Below, one piece after another: positions 24,885 through 34,226 of a stretch of DNA of 64,000 bases (positions are counted from its first letter, which is position 1; each line of letters begins with the position of its first letter). The stretch is taken from NCBI GenBank assembly GCA_028023455.1, contig JAQFVV010006216.1, positions 3,736,877 through 3,800,876 of the forward strand, in the 5' to 3' direction. Made by a program: the position numbers and the translations under genes. The notes beneath the pieces are model-generated. The model worked only from the letters and a program-made list of their open reading frames with translations. It searched no databases and was not told the origin of the DNA. Source of the stretch: Epiperipatus broadwayi. Lineage: Eukaryota; Onychophora; Udeonychophora; Euonychophora; Peripatidae.

Positions 24885-27589
24885 TGAAGTGGTAAATCTG
24901 TGGTACATATTTAACTTCACTGCCTGATGACATTACATACCTTTAAAGTAGGGTTTGAACCTGTTTATGTGTTTATTTGGTCATCCAGGAATGTTAAGCA
25001 CGCACATATACACATATCACTTCCACCTTGTTTATTTAAGAAAAAGGTTATGTGTAACCAGTTAAATTATTATTTTAGCTTAAGTATATTTTATTTTCAA
25101 GCTTGTAAATTCCCTTCATTTAAATAATTGTGTATGTGCATATATGTATTACAGATATAAAAATAAATACAATTAATGTAGAGCTAAAGCAATGCCAGAA
25201 ATTCTAAAAAATATTATTACAATTTTAAAATGTCAAAAATACGTTTAAATAATCTGCTTTCTGGAACGTATTGTTTACATCTTCCAATATTGCTAAATTT
25301 TAAGTATAGGAGGAGCAGAAGTTCTAGGAATGCGCAAAAGGAGTTCAAATGACTCTTCTCTCTGGTATTTGTGTAGAGAGTGGTAATAAAATGGACTGTG
25401 AGTAAAAGGAATTTGCCTCCCTGATCTTAAATCGCCTCTGTCCTGCCTCCCTGCTATGCCATCGCTGCTTGAAAACTGTTGTGCTTAATTATAAAAGAAT
25501 ATTGGAAGATGCCTACCATTATTTTATTAATATTGTGCCTTCGTGTCCAAACTTCGTGTAGTTATCTTAAATGGCCGCCATAAATAATAAAGGTAATCCG
25601 TTTTGCCGAAGAATAAACTCTTAATTTTCCTCACTTCATTTCTGTCCTAAATCTTAATTGTAATCAGAATGTAACTTTTATTTATTTGGTAAATGACTGT
25701 AAACTAATTATCATTAAATTTATGATTTTCTCTTAAGTTTTCAACTCGTTCTTTGAAACGCTAAGCACAGAATTATGTACTTTAAACCTATCATTAGTTT
25801 TTAAAGTTTCACACTCTAATTATTTTATTTCATGCGGCAAAACTTATTTTAAATATATCTCTTATTAAATTAGTTTTAGTATGCTAATGTTTTAATCTAG
25901 CGAACTTATATTATTTCAATCATCATTCCAATATTTTGGAATGTTTAATTAGTTTAAACGTAAAATTTCTTATTGAACGCTGTTCGCTCGGTTAAATATT
26001 TTGAAATTATGGTTAATGGCGGATTGTTTAAAAATCATATCACTATCGATATTTAAATGCAATTTATGTTCTTTTAATAAACTTGATTATTAATATACTT
26101 AATAACTATTTATTATTTATATGCCATTAAGAGTTAAATTGCTTATAATGTATTGTCGTTTAAAATACTTGGACTTGTTAAATAGGAAAATAATATTTTT
26201 CCCTCTTCTATATTCGACATCCTAAATTTATTAAAGTTATACGTATGATGCTGAGTGGGTTATTATTTTATCATGGCGTTACGCATGCTATTATTGCTTT
26301 ATATAAGCTTAAATTATTTCATTAGTCATTGAAGACTTAAGCCATATTCGCGTTGCTTACTTATGATAGCATTTAAAGAATTATATTTTGCTTTATCATA
26401 TTTACTCATCCAAAATCCGGATTTTCTTCACATAACTCGTATAGGAATGAAGTTTGATATAACCGATCTTAAGATAAGCATTAGAGTATTAAGGCTCTGC
26501 ATGTGACACATTGGAGGGCGTGCCATGGAATCCTTACCACTCATATTTTCGAATATAGCCTTGTGATAAATACAAGCGGAATCATATATGTGATAAAGTC
26601 TTCCAGTCTAAAGACGGACATCTTCTCCATTTTACGCTATTATTATAAGTCAGCACTGCAAGTTCGTTTATGTATAGTTCTCATATTAACTATAAGACGT
26701 AGCGCAGTGATGTTTGTAAACCACTCATTTTATAATTAGTCGAATATTTTAGGATTGTCATAGTAAAGTTAATTTAGGCTAACCCATTCCTCATTTGTAC
26801 AGGTCCAAATATGCTCATAAACAATAAATTGTTAAGTATCATATCAAGAGTAAAACTCTCTTTAGAGATGAATTTGTAAACACCCTTATCATTACTTTAA
26901 AGTAATGATTATAGCATTGATAACATTGATTTATTATTATCTATAACTTATTAGCATACTAAATCAGTTGCTTATATGCAAAGTAAACCGCATTAAATCT
27001 GTGCTATGTTTTTCTAATGTAAATTAAATTGTTTATATTTATTAAATTATTATGTTTTAATAATTACTCATTCGTTTGTGTCTTACTGAATCTCATTCAT
27101 TGAATTCCATTTAATATTTATAAATAATATTAATCTTATTTAGAAGTTATAACATTATCTTAAATAAACATTTATCTCTGAGTTATTCTGTCTTTGCTCA
27201 TTCTGGATGGATACTAATTTTATAATTCATGTTTCTTTTGCAATGCTAGCTGTGTGCAATTTATTTAGTCTTATAGATTTTCCTTTATATAAGATATTTG
27301 ATTGAGCCAAGTTTAAACACTATTTATTTATGCTAATTACCCTGTAGATCTCATGTTTCTCTGCTGTGTCTCTGGGACCAGAATGAATAAAATTTCATGT
27401 TATCATCAGAAATGTTGTTTATAATGTTATAGTTTTAGAGAAGAGCAAATAGGGCAGAATTCATGATTGCTCCTGACCTGTGTATCTCGGGCATGAGTGG
27501 ATTTAGGGTACTTTTGCTTAGATTCTAAACCTTGTTAAATGAACATACAATTCTGACCAGTACAGGATTTTTTTTTACTTTCTTGGACT
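24885..27589 (+). repeat. Family II left LTR (about 2.7 kb, inferred)
   Basis: The start TGAAGTGGTAAATC is shared with 32956, and the two copies align closely for 771 bases until the assembly gap cuts the right one. The 3' edge is inferred from the perfect primer-binding site at 27590. The first 425 bases are almost identical between copies and the next 340 differ more. A short GC-richer patch with AATAAA at about 25586 could be a promoter or polyadenylation region, but I cannot place U3/R/U5. No protein signature occurs inside; the frame at 26503-26739 is probably chance. An LTR of 2.7 kb is long for gypsy-type elements. Confidence 0.7.
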
Positions 27590-27607
27590 TGGCGCCCAAC
27601 GTGGGGC
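27590..27607 (+). other. Primer-binding site, tRNA-Lys type
   Basis: TGGCGCCCAACGTGGGGC is an exact 18-base complement of the 3' end of insect tRNA-Lys (…GCCCCACGTTGGGCG plus CCA). This fixes the strand of the element and its 5' LTR edge, and suggests the tRNA used to prime minus-strand synthesis. Confidence 0.85.
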
Positions 27608-27725
27608 CTGATTAATTAAATCTCACACCCTGTAGACTGCTTATCTTGTTGTTGGCTCAATGATTGAGGCCTCTATTAATTAAATCTTACACCATGTAAA
27701 GTGCTTATGTTTTGGTGGCTTATAT
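27608..27725 (+). repeat. Leader repeat directly after the primer-binding site
   Basis: Two diverged units of about 70 bp start with ATTAATTAAATCT(C/T)ACACC (27612 and 27679). The opening resembles the post-primer repeats of family I (TTTAATAAACCACCGAGTGCCCTG), suggesting a shared leader architecture. Confidence 0.65.
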
Positions 27726-29519
27726 TTTAGTGTCTCCAAGATTATATAAATGTAGGTTCAGTAATTAATTTTGTTGGTTAAATGCTATAATTTATGTGAG
27801 TAAAACAGTATTGTTAGTCAAAATAATTATTTCAAAAGTAATAAGATAGTTAATAGATATATAAATTAATTATATGTGTAGCTTGTACTATCTCAGTGTA
27901 TATATTATACATTTGTTAATATGCATTCATGACAATAAGGAGAAAGAAAATTAAAGTGTTAGAAAGGTAGTAAGAGTAGATTGGAGCAAGGGGTAGAATG
28001 GATGAAAGAAATATTTCTTTTCTTTGTCAACATTAAGTGGTGTATATCTCAGTTTTGATATTTAGAAGTATCCAAATCGATATTATTTTAAAAACTTTAT
28101 TATAAAAGTATTGCTTGCTAGCATTTAAAATGTTCGTTTCCTATTATTAATAGCCTCAAAGCAGGTGAAGACCTTTAAATATAATTCTATGTCAAGTGGT
28201 CTGATGTAGTGGACATTACGCTTCAATGACATTGATTCTTAGAGTAACCTCAAAGTAGGTGAAGACCTTTTATGTAATACCAAGCAGCCAGATGTAGTTG
28301 GCAAAATGCTTAAATGGTTTACATGTTCTCATGCTAGCAAAAGAAAAGTTGCTTGGTAGTTGATATTTTAAATGTTCGTTTCTTATTATTAGAGTAACCT
28401 CGAATCAGGTGAAGACCTTTTATGTAATACCAAGCAGCCAGATGTAGTTGGCAAAATGCTTAAATGGTTTACATATTCTTATGCAAGCGAAAGTGAAAGT
28501 TGATATCGATAAATATAAATTACTGGGAAGAATATTAATTTAGACATTTTATGATAGCCTCACGCTTTTTGGAAATGATATAGATAATTGAATTAAATTC
28601 CTATATTCAAACTTAGGTTAGTCACACATTGTTAGTTTGTAATAAATAATAACTATTCATGAAATAAATTGTTTTATTCTAAATATGTCAATCCATGTTG
28701 TGTGTAATTTGCATATTGTCATATTTTCTTAGCTTTATTTTGCTGGATTGTAACATAAGTCAACTTAACACTATTTTATGTATACATAAGGTTTATTTAT
28801 GTGAAATAAATTTTATAGCTGTTGCAGATTATTGCAAAGAGATAAATATAAGGATATATCTTGCTGATTTCAAAACAGCATTGAAAATAAAATATATATT
28901 TGTTTAGTATAATAATTGTGAATCATTTGATTAATGCAAAAGGAAATTTTGGTATCCATTTCTGTGAGCATGAATAACCTAAATATTATGTAATATGTCA
29001 TTAATCTTGCCGTGTTGGCATGGCGCCTTGTATTTATACAATTATAAATTTTTCCAACCGGTGATTTCATGTGTTAACATAACTTACATTGAGTGAGATT
29101 CAAACGCAAGCAAATATTTAAAAGAGAGAAAATCATACTTTGCTTTGGCTTTCTGTTATATTTTGTATTATCAATTTTCTAATAAAGATTTTTAGTCAAT
29201 TCCAGGTGCAAAGAGAACAGATGGAAATTGGCAAAAGAAGTAAAGGCACGGTAATTTTTAAATATATTTTGTGTTATAGAATTAATAGTTAATAATTTAT
29301 AATATATAGCTTAAATGATATAGGCCGATTCAGGTATAATATATAGTTTAAATGATATAGGCAGATTCAAGTAGTGAAAAGAGTAGACATAAATAATAAG
29401 GTGGTTGGACATCATATAAGTTAGGCAGGGCAAAAAGAAAGTAGTAGATATGGTGGGAAAATGGTAGTATGGAGGCGATTGAGGAAAAGGGATAGGCGAA
29501 TAACCAATAGCAAATAATA
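27726..29519 (+). other. Long untranslated leader of family II
   Basis: No coding frame before the ATG at 29520. It contains the repeat array at 28151-28510 and several purine-rich blocks at about 27940-28010 and 29400-29500. Similar purine-rich leader sequence occurs in family I at 12715-12780. The open frame at 28695-28907 has no recognisable feature. Confidence 0.55.
28151..28510 (+). repeat. Three diverged leader repeats
   Basis: Units begin TAGCCTCAAAGCAGGTGAAG (28151), AGAGTAACCTCAAAGTAGG (28241) and AGAGTAACCTCGAATCAGG (28391). All carry GGTGAAGACCTTT followed by AGATGTAGTTGGCAAAATG or a variant. Units two and three are very similar; the first is shorter and more diverged. Confidence 0.8.
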
Positions 29520-30125
29520 ATGAGTCATAGAGTTAGTGATATCAGTAAAATGAAACAATATGAAATAATTAGTGAAGAATACAGACATGAAGATTCAGAA
29601 GAGATTAACAAATTAGATGAGAGTGAAAGCATTAGTGGGGAGTTGGAACAAGATTTTTTGAGGAATGCCAATTCAATGGAAAGTCCAGAAATTACTTTCA
29701 AGGAGCCAGAGCTTTTGTTGGGAGATGTGAATAAGGGACCAGAGGTCATCGACAATAACCATCAATTATTTATGATGATGCAGAGCTTATTAAAGAAACA
29801 AGCAGAAGAATCTCAGAAGACAGAAGGTCTATTAAAGGACCAAGCTGGAAAGATGGAGGGCTTATTAAAGGACCAAGCTGAAAAGACGAAGAAAGAAGCT
29901 AAAGAATGCTGGAAGAAAGAAGCTGAAGAACGGAAGAAAGAAGCTGAAGAATTCTGGAAGATGATGCAGGGTTTATTTGAAAAACGAGATGAAAGGCAAC
30001 AGAAGATGGAAGAATGGATGGAGCAAACTCACATAAAAGGATCACTTGCTGTCAAAAAGATGAAAATAGAATATCCACAACAGAACGTGAGAAAGCATGA
30101 GGATCAGTTAGGAGATTTAAAGTAG
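29520..30125 (+). CDS. Gag-like coiled-coil protein of family II element
   Basis: This is an uninterrupted 201-codon ORF. An in-frame TAG at 29508 and the first ATG at 29520 set the start. Residues 1-80 are acidic (E/D/S-rich). Residues 85-165 form a strong lysine/glutamate heptad-like coiled coil built from short repeats (GLLKDQAGKMEGLLKDQAEK, then KKEAEERKKEAEEFWKMM). The C-terminus is basic. There is no capsid major homology motif and no CCHC knuckle, so gag identity rests on position after LTR, primer-binding site and leader, and on resemblance to coiled-coil N-termini of some insect gypsy gags. The ORF ends at TAG directly after a TTTAAAG heptamer, and the reading continues in the -1 frame as the next entry. 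The lack of decay suggests a young or selected copy. Confidence 0.65.
   Translation: MSHRVSDISKMKQYEIISEEYRHEDSEEINKLDESESISGELEQDFLRNANSMESPEITFKEPELLLGDVNKGPEVIDNNHQLFMMMQSLLKKQAEESQKTEGLLKDQAGKMEGLLKDQAEKTKKEAKECWKKEAEERKKEAEEFWKMMQGLFEKRDERQQKMEEWMEQTHIKGSLAVKKMKIEYPQQNVRKHEDQLGDLK
30116..30122 (+). promoter_or_regulatory. Candidate -1 ribosomal frameshift heptamer
   Basis: In the gag frame the sequence reads T TTA AAG followed at once by TAG. This fits the X XXY YYZ pattern for -1 programmed frameshifting. Slipping back one base continues in the long second frame (next codons GTA GTC CAA). I see no obvious strong stem just downstream, and Z=G is not the most efficient form. A plain one-base indel is the alternative. 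Confidence 0.45.
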
Positions 30126-32674
30126 TCCAAGGAGAAATTAGTGATCATCTTTATGAGCCAGATAATAAGGCTAAATATGAGATTAAAGACATGTTTCAAG
30201 AAACTCAGACAAAAATACAACTGGATTTTAAAGAATCTGAAAAGAATGATTTAAATATGAAAGGTCTGAATTCTCTTATGACACAAAAATGTGAAACTGA
30301 TTTGAACTATCAGGAAAATATGGTTAAAGAAACTAATAGAAATGCTACTAATGTTGAAACATTACCCAAAGATATAACTTTATGTGATGAAAATATTTCT
30401 ACTCAGGATTCCTTTTTGTCTGATGAAAAGCTTGATTCTAGTTGTCTTTTGAAGACAGAAGAAACAAACAGGGTGGAATCATCTAAATTGTATATTCCAA
30501 CAGAAGTCAAATGAGATTCTTTGTTGGAATATCAGTCTAAAAATGTTGAAACGTTTATAGATCCACTCTATAATCCAAATAATCAATCAAATTGTGAAAC
30601 TTTGATTGATACCTCCATTAATAAATCTGTTACAGTTAGTCAGATTTGTCAAAAAGAAGAAATTTCATTTGATTCTAACACAGTGCCTGATGAAAACCAA
30701 ATTCAGCCATGTGTTTTGAATTCTTTCAGCAATGATAAGTCAACAAGATGTTTCGATTCTGCAATGAATTTGCATGAAGATTTATCAATTAATGAAGAGA
30801 CTGAGCCTGAATCTTGTGTTAAAAACAGAGTTGCTGGAATAATGGATAGTGATCGAATTATTTTTCATGTTGAGAACAAGTTTGAAGGTAGTTCTAGTGA
30901 TATTCAATGTTTAAATAGTGCTTTGTTAAATGAATGTGGTAAGAATGTATTGATTGATAAACAGTTTGATAAAAGTAATTGTAAAGTTCAAGCATTAGGT
31001 AACAGAAATGAAGAGCTACCTTTTCACAGAAGTGATTCTCTTTTAACAGATAAAATTGAACCGGGTGCCTTTTTATCTGAATGTGCTGCAAAATCTTTTG
31101 AAAGTCTTAATAAAGAGTTTTCAAATAAAAATATAATGTTTGAAGAAACACATGACTGCTTGTCAAAACAAACATTTTCTGAAAAGCAATGTTTAGGTTA
31201 TAGAAAAAGAAAACTCATGCCAAATGATTATTTTACTTTTACTGCTCAGAATTTTAAGAAAAGAAGGTGTAATAAGTTAAATATCATAACAGATGATATA
31301 AAAATGGCAACTTATTTAAATGGTTTTATCAAAGTTGATAAGAACATAAATATTTCAATAACTAATGATATGGAAGTGACAACTGGTGTGAATATTGTTA
31401 AAACTGGCAGGAAATGCATGCAGAAAACTATCATCACTGATAAAGAAAATGATAAGGTTCCTCCAGACATTGTTAATGTTCAACATTGTCAATTGATATC
31501 TGAGAAAACTAGTAATTTTTATAAATTAGATAATCCTTCCATCAGAAATGATATGGAATTTGCTTCTTGCTTGTCTAACAAAATTGGTGATGAAGCTAAA
31601 TTAAATTATATTACTCATAATCATGAAAAGAATTCAATTGTGAATATTACTAAAATGGATTCTCAGAACAAGATGGATTTTAATGATTCTTTAAGTAAAG
31701 ATGATATCGAAATAAATACTTGTTTGCCTAATGTAGTTGATGCTAATGAAATGCAGATGGATTTGAACTATTTAGTACATGATAGTGGAAATCCCATTGA
31801 ATTAGATTTTCCGAGTGAAGTAAATAGAAGTCTTATAGAAATAAATTCTCTTGGTTTGGGCAATATGATTGAAAAGCAAATTGAAGTGAATTGTCATTAT
31901 GGAAAGATTGAGAAAAATCTAATTTCAAATATTAGTGAACCCCATGCTAAGAATATAAATTCTAATTGGGATATAGCATCTACAATGAAAGCAGAAAATT
32001 ATGTTAACAATTCATTCTCTGTGGATTCAAAATTGACTTTACTAAACACTAAAGAGATGGATGTTATAGTTACTAATAATTTTGAAAAGAAATTTGATAA
32101 ACATTCTTTGATCAGTAAACAAGAGTCTGATTGTTTTTCCAAAGTCCAGGATATTGGTATGAAAATAGCAGAATGTGTTGATGAAGTTTCTATAGGACAG
32201 ATTCCTGTTAATAAATCTATCAAAACTGCTATAAATAAAGAAAATGCTTGTACATTTATTTTTACTATTGAGAAGTATGAATATGTAAAGATTCATGAAA
32301 TGAATTTATTTAATGCTGAACATATTGATTCTGCAACCAATAAGAATATCATTTTTAGTGGTAGTAATAATGTTTTTGAGATGGAGATGATTACAAACCC
32401 AATATTAGGTAAACCTAAAATTTTTAGAAATATTAGTTATAGTGATACAGAAATTTGTACATCCTCACTGGATAAGAGTCTTTGTGTCCATCAAAGATAT
32501 AACCAGCAACATGCTAGATTAAAATTAGCCCATATAGCAAAAATTAGGGTTAGAAAGAGATGTTTTCCTCATCATAAAATTTGTGTAGATCAAGTGTGGC
32601 TTAAGGTTCTTAAGTATAATAATGTTGCATGCCAATTAAAGTTATATATACCGCCTGACCCAGGTAAAGAATAG
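30122..32674 (+). CDS. Second long frame of family II element, function unknown
   Basis: This is about 850 codons in the -1 frame relative to gag, open from the gag stop to TAG at 32672 apart from one in-frame TGA at 30512-30514. Internal ATGs at 30191 and 30521 would give 107- and 717-residue pieces. The product is rich in N, S, E, D and K and shows no protease DTG, no RT YxDD, no RNase H motif and no integrase core. Four imperfect motifs of the form (D/N)D(M/I)E..(T/S).L.N recur at 31291, 31364, 31550 and 31699 (DDIKMATYLN, NDMEVTTGVN, NDMEFASCLSN, DDIEINTCLPN). The last roughly 60 residues (VRKRCFPHHKICVDQVWLKV) loosely resemble the end of gypsy integrases, where VGD.VWLK is common. It may be a captured or rapidly evolving accessory protein, or a polyprotein with pol deleted. 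I do not recognise its function. Confidence 0.55.
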
Positions 32675-32955
32675 TAAAAAGTGTTTTGAGATTGATAGGA
32701 TGGCATAATGCACCAGAACAGATCATTGATTTTCAAAAAGACCTTAGAGAATAGGGAGATTCCAATTAGTATATTGTTATTAGAATTTCATGAAGTGAGA
32801 TATAAACATAATAGTGGGGAATAGACAGACTAGTTTGCTATTATTAGGTAACCATGTGAATCTTTGCCATTTGGAATAACAATTTTTAAAGGTATAAGTA
32901 AAATCTTTTTTTTTAACAAATTTTTTTTTTGTTTGTTCCTCTAATTATGGGAATG
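32675..32955 (+). other. 3' untranslated part and possible polypurine tract
   Basis: Between the ORF stop and the right LTR there is no coding sequence. The bases directly before the LTR (TTATGGGAATG) are short and only moderately purine-rich. An alternative purine tract lies at 32680-32780, further away than expected. Confidence 0.4.
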
Positions 32956-33726
32956 TGAAGTGGTAAATCTGTGGTACATATTTAACTTCACTGCCTGATG
33001 ACATTACATACCTTTAAAGTAGGGTTTGAACCTGTTTATGTGTTTATTTGGTCATCCAGGAATGTTAAGCATGCACATATACACATATCACTTCCACCTT
33101 GTTTATTTAAGAAAAGGTTATGTGTAACCAGTTAAATTATTATTTTAGCTTAAGTATATTTTATTTTCAAGCTTGTAAATTCCCTTCATTTAAATAATTG
33201 TGTATGTGCGTATATGTATTACAGATATAAAAATAAATACAATTAATGTAGAGCTAAAGCAATGCCAGAAATTCTAAAAAATATTATTACAATTTTAAAA
33301 TGTCAAAAATACGTTTAAATAATCTGCTTTCTGGAACGTATTGTTTACATCTTCCAATATTGCTAAATTTTAAGTATAGGAGGAGCAGAAATTCTAGGAA
33401 CACGCAAAAGGAGTTCAAAGGACTCTTCTCTCTGGTTTGTGTAGAGAGTGGTAATAAAATGGACTGTGAGTAAAATGAATTTGCCTCACTGATCTTAAAT
33501 TGCCTCTGTCCTGCCTTCCTGCTATGCCATCGCTGGTTGAAAACTGTTGTGCTTAATTATAAAAGAATATTGGAAGATGCCTACCATTATGTTATTAATA
33601 TTGTGCATTCATGTCCAATCTTCGTATAGTTATTTTAAATGGCCACCAAAAATAATAAAGGTAATCCGTTTTGCCGAAGAATAAACTCTTAATTTTTCTC
33701 ACTTCATTTCTGTCCTAAATCTTAAT
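32956..33726 (+). repeat. Family II right LTR, cut by assembly gap
   Basis: Starts TGAAGTGGTAAATC and follows the left LTR (24885-25660) base for base except for about 20 substitutions and two small indels by hand count. It ends at the run of N. The remaining roughly 1.9 kb expected from the left LTR is not found after the gap. Confidence 0.85.
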
Positions 33727-34226
33727 NNNNNNNNNNNNNNNNNNNNNNNNNNNNNNNNNNNNNNNNNNNNNNNNNNNNNNNNNNNNNNNNNNNNNNNNNN
33801 NNNNNNNNNNNNNNNNNNNNNNNNNNNNNNNNNNNNNNNNNNNNNNNNNNNNNNNNNNNNNNNNNNNNNNNNNNNNNNNNNNNNNNNNNNNNNNNNNNNN
33901 NNNNNNNNNNNNNNNNNNNNNNNNNNNNNNNNNNNNNNNNNNNNNNNNNNNNNNNNNNNNNNNNNNNNNNNNNNNNNNNNNNNNNNNNNNNNNNNNNNNN
34001 NNNNNNNNNNNNNNNNNNNNNNNNNNNNNNNNNNNNNNNNNNNNNNNNNNNNNNNNNNNNNNNNNNNNNNNNNNNNNNNNNNNNNNNNNNNNNNNNNNNN
34101 NNNNNNNNNNNNNNNNNNNNNNNNNNNNNNNNNNNNNNNNNNNNNNNNNNNNNNNNNNNNNNNNNNNNNNNNNNNNNNNNNNNNNNNNNNNNNNNNNNNN
34201 NNNNNNNNNNNNNNNNNNNNNNNNNN
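33727..34226. other. Assembly gap (500 N)
   Basis: Exactly 500 N, the conventional placeholder for a gap of unknown size. The flanks do not join as the LTR would require, so the true gap is probably larger than drawn. Confidence 0.95.

Noticed and set aside
21627-24933. Several short ORFs in the 21-25 kb AT-rich stretch
   Set aside because: Composition-driven, rich in I/N/K/Y/F, without motifs or codon bias different from the surrounding DNA.
25560-25600. ATGGCCGCCATAAATAATAAAG considered as a translation start
   Set aside because: Lies inside the LTR, is followed by an early stop, and the equivalent site in the right LTR has changed. At most it is a polyadenylation-type signal (AATAAA).
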